Shown here piece by piece: positions 22,837 through 33,863 of a DNA stretch of 41,602 nt. Source of the stretch: Cytidiella melzeri (Eukaryota; Basidiomycota; Agaricomycetes; Polyporales; Irpicaceae). The translations under genes were made by a program, and so were the position numbers. Each line of letters begins with the position of its first letter. Within the stretch, counting starts at the first letter, position 1. Under the pieces are notes generated by a model. It ran no database searches. It had not been told where the DNA came from and worked only from the letters and a program-made list of their open reading frames with translations. The stretch is taken from assembly GCA_022592445.1 (NCBI GenBank), contig JABYQR010000380.1, positions 1 through 41,602 on the forward strand, written 5' to 3'.

Positions 22837-25800
22837 ATGCCGCCCAAAGTACAATCTCTGTCGCAGGTCGCGGTCAAACAGGACAAATCTCAAAAAAGGC
22901 GGAAGGATGGCCGACCACACAAGAAAGACGACTTGGCCAAACAAATAGCAGAAGCAGGTGGTGTGCAATCGGACATTGAGCTCGTGAAAGGCTCGCAGGA
23001 TGAGCAGTTAATTTCAGGAGTTGTCGACGAGGACGTGCGTCGGATAAATTTTTCCTCATCTGTGACTGAATATTCACTTGCTCTGCAGCCAAAGCTGAAG
23101 GGCGATGTATCCAAACTGCTCGCTGGCCTCAAGTACAGCAAGGAAGACAAGCTGCGGAAAAAGAAACCCGAGAAAAGTCCTGCTAGTCTTGATACACCCA
23201 AAACAAAAACTCCAAAGAGGTCGAAAATAACGGAGAAGACGGACGAACTACCAAACGATGTGGCAGAATTAAAACCAGCTGTAATAGGCGTCTCTCCCAG
23301 CAAAGGTCATGGCAAACTAAAGTTTGAGCCTAATGTGCATTGGTATAGTGCAACTGCCCCCCTCCCACCTCCTCCAAAACCTCTGGCGGCGCCATCTGCA
23401 GCTCAAGTCGCGACGCTCTCAGAGCGTGCGTCCACGCTATTCGATGCGGACACAGCAACATATCAGGCATCTTCAATGTTTACGGGGAAAAGCGCGTCGG
23501 ACACACACTTTTTAAATACGATACTTTCCAAGGGTACCCTTTCTGACAGGCTCAGTGCGTTGACGTTGCTGGTGCAAGCCAGTCCTGTGCACAACACAAA
23601 AGCGCTCGAGTCTCTGAAGAGTATGGCGGAGCGTGGACGCGGGAAGGGTGGAAGGGACGAAGGCTTGAAGGCGATGCGATGTGTGGTCGATTGGTGGGTA
23701 GGAGGCGGCGCTCCAGGACGTAAGCTTCGGTACTTCCGCGACCAGCCTTTACTGCACCCATCTGTTACGGACCAGCACCTAATCTCATGGTACTTCGAGG
23801 ACTGGCTGAAGAAATACTTTTTCGCCGTTCTACAGATTCTCGAGGTGAGCAATACCGTCGATTTTTCCAGGTGTAGAACATTATAATCTGACCATGACTT
23901 AGACATATTCACTTGATCCGCTACCATACGTTCGTACCCAGGCTCTGAGCTTCATCACCACGCTCTTGCGTGAAAAGCCAGAGCAGGAACAAAATTTGTT
24001 ACGACTACTCGTGAACAAGCTCGTGGGTAGATCCTTGCTATGCATATGGCGGTAGCTAAAAATTCTTCTAGGGCGACCAAGAGAAATCTGTGTGTTCGCG
24101 AGCATCGTACCACCTCCTCCAGGTTCTACAGGCCCACCCCGCAATGAAGAGCGTCATCGTCCGAGAAACGAAGACACTCATTTTCAAGCGAGCCCCCTCG
24201 GCACCTGCTCCATCACAAGGGTTGGAGTTCAAGCACAACTCGCATGTAAGGTTTTCGGACGACGCGGGCAAGACAAAAGGTAAAGGGAAGGGCAAATCGC
24301 CTGGCGAGGTCGCTAAAGGCGATGTAATGGAGCGATGGAACTCACATGTGTGGTACTACGCCTCTGTGACCTTGAACCAAGTCGTTCTGAGCGCGAGTGA
24401 TCACGATCGGGAAGTCGCGAGGGCGTTGATTGACCTATATTTCGAGATGTTCCGGGAAATCCTGGGTGGTTCTGCTACTTGGAAGACCGGCGAGGATGAC
24501 AGAGACGAGCCGCGCACGAAGAGTGAGCATGACCAAAACTCTTCAAGGAGGAAAGGAAAATCAAAGGAAGTACAAGGGGACGGCGGTTTCACTGAAGTCG
24601 AGGATGCCAATTCTCGACTGGTCAGCGCTGTTCTGGCCGGGGTTAATCGTGCTCTACCGTTTGCCAAAGTGGACATGGCTGGTGGTAGCGACCTTTTCAA
24701 AAAGCACGTCGATACGCTCTTTCTCATCACTCATACGTCCACGTTCAACATCTCGCTGCAAGCTCTCATGCTTATCCTCCAAATTGTGACGAACCCACCC
24801 ACGAAAGCTCCGTCCACCTCAAAAGACGGTACAGCCTCATTTTTTGAGACGCTCACAGACCGATTTTACCGCACGCTTTACGCGTCTTTATCTGACCAAC
24901 GACTAAGCACTTCGAATAAACAAGCGATGTACCTCAACTTGGTCTTCAAGGCTCTCAAGACTGACCAGAACATCGAACGAGTGAAAGCTTTCATCCGACG
25001 CTTTATTCAGACACTCGTTTTCGGCGTTGGTGGATCTGCTGGGGTCGAATTTATAACAGGTGGACTGTATCTACTAGGCGAGGTATGCATCCAGTTTAAC
25101 CTTTAAGAACGATGCTCATCAGAAACCAGCTTTTTGGTACTGTGCCAGGTCTTCGTACGATGTTCAACGTGCCTGCTGCTTCCACCGGCGCGGACACCGA
25201 GGTCTATGACCCTCGAAAACGTGACCCACAATACGCTCATGCGTCTGCTTCTCCATTGTACGAGCTGGTACGTATGCTTTGAGCAGCCTTCAAATGTATT
25301 TTGTTCGTTGACAAAACCCCCCATACCCATAGATCCCTCTGTTACATCACTACCACCCAGCCGTCTCACTCCATGCCCGCCAACTGCTTTCTTCCCAACC
25401 CGTGACGGCCACCCCGGATTTATCGTTAAACACCCTCTCTCACTTCCTCGACCGGTTCGTTTACAAAAATCCAAAGCAGCCGAAGGCAAAGGGTGCTAGC
25501 GCTATGCAGCCTGCGGCCTCTAGTATTGACGGTGCAAGCGGCGTCAAGCTGGTGAAAGGTGAAGTGGCAAGTGGCGAGGGGCCGGTGAACGATGAGAGGT
25601 TTTGGAGGAGACGAGTGGAGGACGTTCCTGTGGACGAGGTCAGATTTTTTTCTTTTGCATTCGTTCTTTCCTAATATGCGAATTGACGGATGTGGATAGT
25701 TGTTCTTCCATAAGTACTTCATTCAGAAGAATGCCAAGGCAAAGGATATGGCACAGAAGGTTCAGAAGCGGAAGGCGAAGGACGAGGAGGGCGAGTCGGA

Positions 25801-26395
25801 TAACGAGGACAGTGAGGACGCGGAGGCAGAAGAAGACGAGGATGTCGTTGAAGAGGAGAGTGAAAATGATGACGAAGAGGGTGAGATATGGAAGGTCAGG
25901 ATCATGCTGGGGCTCTCAATCAGTTCAACTACTCAAAGGCTTCTAACACAGGCAATGAAAGCAACTCTGCCCGCCGAGCTGCAAGACGACGACGGCTTGT
26001 CTATGGATAGCGATGATTTATCATCAGACCCAGATGATAATGGCCATGTGGAGGAAGCTGACGACGACGACGATGTTGACGACGGATCGAACGACGAAGC
26101 AGGGAAGGGGGATGACGATGACGCATTGTCTCTCGTCGAGGAGTCAGACAACGATGATCTGCTCCCGCTCGACGCTGAGATCCCTAATGGACTCATCGAC
26201 TTTGAAGGACATGCTTCAGATGAGGAACCTGAGGAAGAATGGGGCGGTATTGGAGGGACATCTCAGAAGAAGCGCAAGCGAGCCGGAGATGAGAGTGAAA
26301 AGAAGCGTAGCAAGAAGTTGCGTTCACTACCTACCTTTGCGAGCTACGAGGACTACGCCAAGATGATCGAGGATGGTCCAGAGGATAACATCTAA
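22837..26395 (+). CDS. MAK21: Ribosome assembly factor MAK21/NOC1 (CEBPZ family), 1073 aa
   Basis: Seven exons: 22837-23844, 23903-24022, 24072-25082, 25130-25267, 25333-25638, 25700-25894, 25952-26395. The N-terminus is basic (PPKVQ...KRRKDGRPHKK). The conserved central block includes KAMRCVVDWWVGGGAPGRKL, FRDQPLLHPSVTDQHL, WYFEDWLKKYFFAVLQILE, then the CBF/Mak21 domain (TMFNVPAAS, DPRKRDPQYAHA). The C-terminus is a long Asp/Glu-rich tail with Lys-rich ends. Noc1 pairs with Noc2 in early pre-60S particles in the nucleolus. The intron at 25895-25951 is 57 bp and has no in-frame stop, so it could be retained; its CTAAC branch site and CACAG acceptor argue for splicing. The stop lies 25 bp from the stop of the converging gene. 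Confidence 0.93.
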
Positions 26396-26420
26396 GGCGT
26401 TGATGATAGTGTACATTGTT

Positions 26421-27349
26421 TCATGCCAATCCAAGCTTTTGCCTCTCCTCACGGTCACGATGGAGCTTCGCCACTTGGCTCTCTGCGTCGTACAGTGTGT
26501 CGTCCCATGCAACAAACAACTCGGAGAGTGTATCCGTCTGTAATATAAATTTGCATACTGCCCGGCGACATACTTGATTGAACGTACAGTAGTAGCGTAT
26601 TGGTTCATGACCTTCGCGATCCGTTGCTCAAGCTCAGCATGCTTGATGCGATTTTCTTCGCTAGCCTGCAGCAAAAGATCAAGCCGCGGCTGTAGTTTCC
26701 GATATTCAGGGAGCTTGTTTGCAGCGGTCACATCCTTCTTCTCCAGCATCTCGATTTCCCTTAGGTCACGGTCTGCAGCGCGAATATCAGGATCCATCTC
26801 GTTCAGGAAAGCCTCCAGCTCGCTCGGCGACATGTTCTCATACAACGATGTTGAGGTGGGGACGGTACCAGACAGAGCAAAAGCTGGTGTCAGATATTGC
26901 TTGTATTGGTCGTCTGGAGGTGTGTGTGAATGGCTGACTGACATTAAGAGGCAGCAGAGATATTACGCACAATTTTCCACGAACCATCGTAGCGAGTCAC
27001 TTCCGCTCCCTTGAACCGCTGCATCCAGCTTCTTCTGCAAATCTTCAATATCTCTAGCAAGGGGCGTAGCCTTCACGTTTCGATTGCTCTGCTGCGAACC
27101 TAGCACGATCGTTTCGAGCAGTCTCGTTCGCAATTCAAAGGCAACTTCTGGGGTGACTTTTGTCGGTACAGGAGCAGCAGGTTCCATGGCCAGCAGAGCT
27201 TCCTCCTCTATGTCTTTGGGATCCGTGAACGGCTGTGAATGGTGGGCTGAGGGATGGGGAGGAGGGGAGGACGGTGGTGTAGAACTTGAAGTTGAGAAGA
27301 TGCGCTGACGCTGGACGTCGCCTAAGAACACGCTTCCGATGTGGGCCAT
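26421..27349 (-). CDS. Dynactin subunit 3 (p24/p22)-like protein, 273 aa
   Basis: Exons 27349-26971, 26913-26588, 26537-26421, in phase. The protein is largely helical and charged: an N-terminal region with ELRTRLLETIVLGS, a Ser/Pro-rich stretch near residues 20-37, then DQYKQYLTPAFALSG, KLPEYRKLQPRLDLLLQA, ELEQRIAKVMNQYATT and a final LSELFVAWDDTLYDAES. The order and character match dynactin p24/DCTN3 (LETR-type start, coiled coil, then ...FVQWDELL near the end), a small coiled-coil subunit of the dynactin shoulder. The match is by remembered family pattern rather than by a search, so call it likely. It converges on MAK21 and diverges from NASP with 187 bp between starts. Confidence 0.65.
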
Positions 27350-27536
27350 TCCCTACATGCAATGCTGCAGTGTTGCCGGTGCAGATGCAGTTGGACGCGT
27401 GCGGAAATGGACTGCGTTCAAGAACTTGGGAATATTGGAATCCAGTCGCGAAGCATGTGATCGTGTGCACTGCTTACATAATACACGCGACCGCGTTCCT
27501 CGACACGCTCTTCGGGCCACAGTTTACCTCATAACC
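27350..27536. promoter_or_regulatory. Bidirectional promoter, dynactin-like / NASP-like
   Basis: 187 bp between the divergent start codons. No TATA box recognised; no other element called. Confidence 0.55.
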
Positions 27537-29059
27537 ATGCCTGCGTACGTGTCAGACATTGTATCGCTGCTAAACGAATCTCAGGCTGCACTGTCAATTT
27601 GCAGGAGTGAAACAGACACCAAACCTAGCAAGGGGGACAAATCATTATCCATGGAGGAGGCCCTCGAGCTAGCGAAACGTGCATTCGCGTTGAAGAAGTA
27701 CGAAGAGGCCGTAGACCATTATGCCACTGTACTGGAACTTGTGTACGCAACAGATGACTTCAATGTCGTGAGACCCGCTGAACATTCTTTATCTTCTTAG
27801 GACTGCAAAACATGGAGACAAAGCCCCAGAAACTGCTGACATGTATTTCGCATATGGAAAAGCTTTGTTGGAGAATGCGATTGCACAGTCCTCCGTGCTT
27901 GGGAAAGATCAAACGGGTGAAGCTGTGACAGGGGAAGGTATGCACTGTCACGAGTAACGGCCACTCTGTATTGAATCATGACACAGTAGACGAGGACGTG
28001 AAAGGCAGCGGCGCCTTCCTTTCGTTCTCTGGGGATGTCGAAGAAGGTGAAGACGCCGCGGAAGCGGAAGAGGAAGATGAGGATGGCGAGGATGGCGAGG
28101 ATGGCGAGGAGCCGGAGGATGACTTTGGCGCTGCCTGGGAGGCCTTTGAATTGGCTCGAGCAATATTTGAGAAGCAACAGGACGCAGACGACGAGACAAA
28201 ACTCAAGCTCGCTGAAACATACATTTTGCTAGGAGATGTTTCGTTGGAGACAGGTCAGTCACGTCCCAGTAGTCATCCTCTTACGCAGGAACGAATATAC
28301 AACAACAGAAAAGTTCGAGGAAGCCATCCAAGACTACAGCGCCGGATTAGAACTCAAGCTCGAACTACTACCTCAATCGTCACGACAAATCGCCGAAGCT
28401 CATTACAAGCTCAGTATCGTTCTTGACCTCAGCTCAGGGCGTCTCCAGGAGTCTATCATGCACGCAGAGAAAGCGCTGGAGAGCGTCGAGGCTCGCTTGG
28501 CCGAGCTGCGAAACGCTGAAAATGGCCAGCTGAAAGTTGAAATCCTCCATAAACCAGACTCCAAGGGCAAAGGGAAGGCTCCTGCCAAGGGACCACGGTT
28601 GCTGGGCGATGATTGCGTGGGGAGCTTGACGAAGGCGCAGACCACGGCAGAAATTCAAGAACTTGAGGGACTGAAGGAGGAACTGGCACTGAAGGTTTGA
28701 TACTTGCTCCTTTACAAACGTCAAAACACTGACGCGTCTTGCGTTACCAGGTGGAAGAGCAGAAGACTGTGCCCAACGAAGCGGGAATGTCTGCGCCTGC
28801 AATGGTCGCGAAGTCATTAGATTCCGAGCTGAACGTGGACTCCGGTGCATCAGTGGCCAAGGCAGAGTCAATGCCGGTGAACGATTTGACATCCGTTGTC
28901 AAGAAAAAGAAGAAGCCTGCGGTCGATGCTGTCCCGGTCAAGGAGGAGGCAAATGCAAGTAGCATAGCGTCGACGAAGAGGAAAGCCGAGGACAGTGACG
29001 CTGAATCTCCGTCAGACAAGAAGGTAAAGCTAGAGGACGTCTCGTCGACGGCATCATGA
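27537..29059 (+). CDS. NASP/Hif1-type histone chaperone with SHNi-TPR domain, 414 aa
   Basis: Exons 27537-27544, 27605-27742, 27801-27937, 27987-28253, 28309-28694, 28751-29059. TPR-like helices include AFALKKYEEAVDHYATVLEL, then ETADMYFAYGKALLENA. An acidic insertion (EEGEDAAEAEEEDEDGEDG...) interrupts the second repeat, which is the hallmark of SHNi-TPR proteins. Then come AETYILLGDVSLETEKFEEA, IQDYSAGLELKLELLP, AHYKLSIVLDL and a coiled segment. The C-terminus is Lys-rich with a nuclear signal (KRKAEDSD...DKKVKLED). These chaperones hold H3-H4 before chromatin assembly. The first intron (27545-27604, GTACGT...TTGCAG) is 60 bp and open, so an unspliced 20-residue longer N-terminus cannot be excluded; splicing gives the family-like start MPASETDT. 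Confidence 0.9.
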
Positions 29060-29474
29060 GGCCGCGAACACTTGGATGTATGTATACAGTTTATACGGTG
29101 GCATAGCCTTTTGTTTCAACTACCTTTCGACCTGTTGCTCTCGAGGTGAGATCACACTTGGCTTAGCACGCTGCGCTGGCTCTCGGAACGTCGACCGTAC
29201 CAAGTGTACGAAGTTGAACAATGAACATTGAGAGTGATAAACTGGGCGCATATCCACCACCTCCTGACAATATGAGCTCTGGAGCTTAAGACCCAAGCAT
29301 TGCAGAGGACGATATGGTACTAGGCGAGAAGGTTATTTTGTGATCATGTTGAGTACAAACTCGAATATTGAAGTTGAACATTGATATCGAGGTTTGCTCA
29401 CAACCACCACCTATGAATAGCTGTTCGCCCATCTGCCGCTTTCCTCTCTTCTTACTGAACCCTCACACAACAAC
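29060..29474. other. 3' region and 5' relic of a repeated gene
   Basis: After the NASP-like gene there is no intact gene. The stretch includes a third, decayed 5' end of the repeated family (29272-29330) and the promoter of the copy at 29475, with ACAACCACCACCTATGAATAG, which recurs almost unchanged before the copy at 32443. Confidence 0.6.
29272..29330 (+). pseudogene. 5' relic of the orphan gene family (copy C)
   Basis: Begins ATGAGCTCTGGAGC and aligns base by base with the starts at 29475 (ATGAGCTCGGGAAC) and 32443 (ATGAGCTCAGGAAC), including ACAAGC/CCAAGC and GCGGACGA/GAGGACGA blocks and the exon-1 donor area. A TAA follows five codons. Upstream sequence also matches (GTTGAACA...CCACCACCT). 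No further part of the gene is recognisable here. Confidence 0.65.
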
Positions 29475-30195
29475 ATGAGCTCGGGAACACAAGATACAAG
29501 CAATTCAGCGGACGAAAAGGTATGGACTATCGAGTAGTGACCACTCGCTATTGCAGCTTCATTTGTGGCCATCCAGGATCGTCAGTACCGCGAACGCATG
29601 AAATATTACAAGGCCACCAAGCAACTAACATATGGATGCAATCCCGTCCGGCACGAACATCCTCGCCTTGTTAATTCGCCGTCGCGGCAGACGAGCTGAT
29701 TGTTCATGTGCACAAACACGATCTGTTGATACAAACATCCCCACCCTAGGATCGACGACAGTCAGAGAATGGCACAATGTTGTCGGATTGCAGCAGACCG
29801 TATCAGCGATATCGCCGACTTTGACCTCTCCCTGCGTCTCCCGCGCTCTCCCTAGACCACGACATGGTCGTGGCGTTGTACTCGAATTGCAATTTTGAGG
29901 ACACAGTCCTTCCGAAGGAGGTTGAGCTGGAGGTTCTGCGCCAGATCTCAGAACAAGCTTGGACTCACATCTCCTGGCTTATGGCACTATCCGTATGAGA
30001 AGAAGGCAGTCGTCGGCATCCTTGGGCCCCGCCGACAGTGGAGAAGCTGCGTGGTTACAAACATCTCATTCCTGCTGCTCAGCGTGCTAGACGTACGTGC
30101 TATTTTTGTGTATGTACAAGTTGTCGAGTGACGATTGTTTGACTGGACTTGTTCTGGTTCTTCACAGGTTCCGCCTCGCTGGGCATGATTTAATG
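29475..30195 (+). pseudogene. Broken copy A of the orphan gene family
   Basis: Homologous along its length to the copy at 32443-33234. It has the start MSSGTQDT, an intron-like gap (GTATGG...CATCCAG) and the exon start DRQYRERMKYYKATK. It then has a net deletion of seven bases near 29665-29695, an extra base near 29725 (CTGTTGATACAA versus CTGTTATACAA), a stop in PRS-TT after 29850, and another extra base near 29955, so no single frame survives. The tail still matches (CCTGGCTTATGGCAC, CGTCGGCATCCTTGG, TTCCTGCTGC.CA.CGTGCT). Function of the family is unknown. Confidence 0.75.
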
Positions 30196-30589
30196 TCTCA
30201 GGGGATCACTACAGGACCATTCCGATGCACTCATTAAGGAGAGCGGGCAAGGCAAAACTGACACACAACCGTGCCCGTACGGGCTGCGTAGGTAGTGGAC
30301 CCTTTCGCTCCCGGGCCCTTGCGCATTTGCGTATGTGTAAGATGTCCAAACCGTGTACTAGCATAGGATATCTCATCCACGATACCATCCCGTCGCCTTG
30401 GCCTTTCAGTGTATATTTGCACACAACCAGCCCCACGCAACGACTCTGGCAAAAATTATTCTGATTATGTATGCCGTGCGGACTTCGCTATGATGATGGG
30501 AAAGCAGAGCGTAAAGGTAAAAGGTTGCCATGTCAGTGCTCTCCTAGTAAGCTCTATTACATGGCAACACTCAATCAACTCACTCCGAA
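30196..30589. other. Intergenic, nothing recognised
   Basis: About 390 bp between the broken family copy and the stop of the minus-strand orphan gene. Only short frames without support. Confidence 0.45.
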
Positions 30590-32016
30590 TCAGCCCTTTC
30601 TTCTGCACCACCAAGATTCAACGCTGCGAGTGGGTGTTCTAAAAGCAAGATTACTTTGCCCCGAATCAGACGAATCGGAGCCTAGACTGCGAAAAGGCAT
30701 TTGTGGTTTACTCCCAGCCATTCTCTCCAATAAAGGTGACTGTATTTCAGTGCGTGGTGTGTGAGCTTGCAGCAAGCGTTGTACAGCTTCCTGGAGACCG
30801 TGGCCGGCTCGAGCGTCGCGTCTGTTCTCCTTGTGCATGCGTGTGGTATCAAGCTGTGTTTGGCGTTGGGTGCGGCGAGGGCTGACATGTGTCTCCAGTA
30901 GCGTGGGTGGGCTGCCTTCATAGGATGGATCTTTAGAAGTGTTGTCACCAGGAGAGTTATTATACTTGCTCGTCAACAAGGCATCAACCTCCTCTTGCTG
31001 AAGAGAAGGCTCATTCTTTACTTTGTCAGAAACAGTCGAGATATGGGTCTATAAAATCATAGGCATTCTCATTACATGTTATATTATATTGGACAGCAAC
31101 TCACCGTGGCGTTGAATGGTATACGATTTACCTGATTCGTGGTGGCGGGTTCAAAGAAGGAAGGCCGAGAGTCGACAGTTTCGCCCATTGCTTTACCGGC
31201 AGCCTCTTTGATGAGGACAAACGCGTAAAACATTTGCGGGCTGAAGTCGGTCAGGTCTTGATTGAACATGCGTTCGTTGAACATGATGACTCGAGGTACG
31301 AGTGTGGAGAGCTCCTGTTGCTGAGGAGCTCCAGCTGGACTCGGCGAGTCGCAGACTTGAAGGACTACTGCCGTTAAACGGCTGAACCAGTCCTTGGGGC
31401 GCTCATAAAAGAACAAGGAAAAAAATTTCCTTATGACGAGGAAGGCAGAGAAACCTTCAGTATCGATGTAGTGCGACGATGCGAATAGCAATATTTGCAT
31501 TGTCGCACTACACCAATACTGAAATCCATGTCCATGTGGCGATGAAAAAAATTCTGGTTTCTCCTCGCACCACCAACCAAGCCGAGTTGGCACGTCTTGA
31601 TCGTCTTGGTCACAGACGATGATACCTGCCGAGTCGGGTACACGACGCGCACGTTGCACAATGTGACTGTCAACCTTGCGTGGGACGAAGATTGGCTGCG
31701 GGAAATATCCCATTGTGGAAGCCTGGAATCTGAGTGTACCGGCAAAGCCAGAAAAGACCCGTCCCGACGGCCCATTTTGATGGCATTCCTAAGTCGAGTA
31801 GGCCGAAACCAAAGCATATTCTCGTCGGAGCGCTTTGAAGAAATGGCCTTGAGTGGTTACATGTGGTGAGTAAGTATCAGCACCACAATAAAGAGGGCAA
31901 TAGCATTTTTTTACGTTTCGAGAACTATACACAATGTCATAGGCTGCTGCCGACTGGTCTTGTTGTCCGCCATAGTTGCCTGAAGCAGGGATTGTCTCTA
32001 TGGAGCTGAATGCCAT
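30590..32016 (-). CDS. Orphan protein of 419 aa, probably Agaricomycete-specific
   Basis: Exons 32016-31915, 31847-31740, 31695-31105 and 31048-30590 join in phase; introns have GTAAAA, GTACAC and GTGAGT donors. The longer central exon encodes a compact globular-looking domain: FVPRKVDSHIV, AGIIVCDQDDQDVP, GHGFQYWCSATMQILLFAS, DSPSPAGAPQQQELSTLVPR and FYAFVLIKEAAGKAMGETVD. The last exon is hydrophilic and Thr/Ser/Gln-rich (probably disordered). There is no signal peptide, and I see no known enzyme motif. I do not recognise a named family. It lies between two copies of the small orphan family and appears undamaged, unlike its neighbours. An alternative is a longer intron 3 using the GTAAAT donor at 31131. 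Confidence is in the coding nature, not in a role. Confidence 0.7.
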
Positions 32017-32442
32017 CCAGCGATACGTGAGCGAGAGAGTTGGCGCTGCAGTCTCCGCGATGACGGGTCATCTTTGTGAGCAGTCAGCTTTTATCTTCCA
32101 GCTCGGAGGGAGTGCCATGGTGACTCTTGTAATTGAGGACAAGGCAATTGTACAAGACCAGCTGGCCTGAGTAGAGGGTTACTATTCTTGTACAATGACC
32201 TTGTAAAAAGCTGTTGTACTTGGTGTGGTTAACGTGGCTGAGATCATTGAACCTGCAGTGAACGTGAGGTGGATGCTGTTCGGTAAGCGGCCCGGTGCCA
32301 TTTCCGGCAGCCACCGACTGGCTACATATTGAAGGAGTTGAATATTGAGCTCAACGTCACAACCACCACCTACGCATAGCTGTTCGCCCCCGAAGCTACA
32401 GCATCTTTTGATTCTTAACTCTCAACTATACCCCCGCACAAC
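32017..32442. promoter_or_regulatory. Divergent spacer with a strong hairpin
   Basis: 426 bp between divergent starts. It contains an inverted repeat, 32139-32157 and 32186-32204, and just before 32443 the promoter block shared with the copy at 29475 (TCACAACCACCACCTA, then GCATAGCTGTTCGCCC). No other gene is seen. Confidence 0.55.
32139..32204. repeat. Inverted repeat, 19-bp arms, 28-bp loop
   Basis: The left arm ACAAGGCAATTGTACAAGA pairs with the right arm TCTTGTACAATGACCTTGT, with two or three mismatches. It could be a transcription terminator-like or cruciform structure, or the remains of a small transposon. Confidence 0.7.
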
Positions 32443-33234
32443 ATGAGCTCAGGAACACAAACTACAAGCGGACGACAAGGTATGTTCTATCCAGTAGTGG
32501 CCACTCGTCATTGCAGCTTCAATTGTGACCATCCAGGATCGTCAGTACCGCGAACGCTTGAAACTTTACAAGGCGACTAAATATCTAACATACGAATGCA
32601 ATCCCCACTTCCACGAATATCCTCGCCAAGCTTACTTCGAGGTTGGGGTCACAAAGGACGAGCTGATCGCTTATGTGCACAAGCACGATCTGTTATACAA
32701 GGATCCCGACCCTAGACTCGACTATGGTCAGAGAATGGCGCTGTCATGTCAAACTGCAGTCGAGCGTCTTAGCGATATTGTCAAGTTCGAAGTCTCCCTG
32801 CGTCTTGCTGTCTCTCCCGACTACGATATGGTCGTGGCGCTGGACTCGAACTACGATTTTGACAATATATACATTTGAGAAGGAGAAGGAGGTAGAGATT
32901 CTGCGCCTGATTCAGGAAGAGCTCGGCATCACGTCCCCTGGTCTGTGGCATTTCTCGTATGTCCCAGAAGGCGTTCGTCGGCATCCTTGGCTCCCGCCGA
33001 CGCTGGAGGAGATGTACAGATTTCAGCACCTCCTTCCTGCTGCGCAACGTGCTCAACGTGTGTGTTGCTCACCACCATCATTATCGAGTGCTACTGGTCT
33101 GACCGGATATGTTCCAGTCCTTCGCAGATCTCGCCTCGCTGGCTCTCAATGAATTCTTAGAGTACCGTTGCTACATTCCTCCATTATCATTACCACTGGA
33201 GTACAGGAGAGTTGTACTACAAATTGTCGCATAA
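32443..33234 (+). CDS. Orphan family copy B, carrying one frameshift
   Basis: Exon 1 is 32443-32479. Exon 2 starts at 32517 if the TTGCAG acceptor is used (37-bp intron, in phase), giving MSSGTQTTSGRQ joined to ASIVTIQDRQYRERLKLYKA. The frame runs to a stop at 32876-32878. Just before it, at about 32860-32872, one extra base relative to copy A breaks the frame; the following frame continues with EVEILRLIQEELGITSPGLW, HFSYVPEGVRRHPWLPP and LEEMYRFQHLLPAAQR. It then crosses a second intron (33060-33117) to a last exon 33118-33234 ending at TAA. The protein is therefore either truncated (132 aa) or the gene is newly broken, or the base is a sequence error. Charged, mostly helical, no known motif. 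Confidence 0.6.
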
Positions 33235-33863
33235 CACTCGTACTATAATTTGCGCAATGTCTACTCACTTTGTGGACATTTTTATTCTCTCACAATTTGT
33301 GTCAGATGTTGTCAACCTGTCTGCCATAGTCTCTCACATCATCTCGTAAAAAAACAAAACATTATCGCACAATACCTACCACTGTAAACCCGAGCATTAC
33401 AATATAACATTGAGCAAACTTTATCTCACACAATCTCTGTACCTGGAAAGTTATAAACACCTGGCACCCGCGATAATGGTCCACAGGCCACTTTATCTTG
33501 CATGGTAATACATTTTAATATCTCCGCCCACAGTTTACATTGCAAGATAATCTCGCCGCCAGTAGTTTATATTGTCATACACATCAATGCAATGCTTTCA
33601 AGGCAGTAATTCTTGCATTAGGGTGCATAGCAACAATGGCAATGGATTGAACAGTGCAATGGCGAGAACATCAGCTAATTAATAATACAGCGCGAGCATG
33701 GTGAAAGCAATAGCAGAACAGCTACAGCGAGGTACAGTGTCCAGGTTGAAAAGAAATTGAGAACGTCGCAAGAGCAGACACATGCAGAGACAGGAGCAGA
33801 AAACTGGAATGCGAGAGCATTGCAGGCGGAGGTGGGTGTCATTGAATTGTACCGACTGTGAGC
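33235..33863. other. AT-rich spacer with hairpin and dispersed-repeat-like sequence
   Basis: No gene. It contains a stem-loop at 33493-33550 and a segment near 33451-33478 (ATAAACACCTGGCAC...CGATAATGG) that resembles 37018-37053 (ATAAACCCCCGGCAC...CGATAATG) in the same orientation. Confidence 0.5.
33493..33550. repeat. Inverted repeat, 16-bp arms, 26-bp loop
   Basis: TTATCTTGCATGGTAA at 33493-33508 and TTACATTGCAAGATAA at 33535-33550 are reverse complements with one or two mismatches. Confidence 0.65.

Noticed and set aside
30225..30464. 79-residue plus-strand frame
   Set aside because: No homology signal, splice sites or promoter; chance frame.
31431..31913. Frame changes suggesting that the 419-aa orphan gene is broken
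   Set aside because: Introns at 31914-31848 and 31739-31696 connect all frames in phase.
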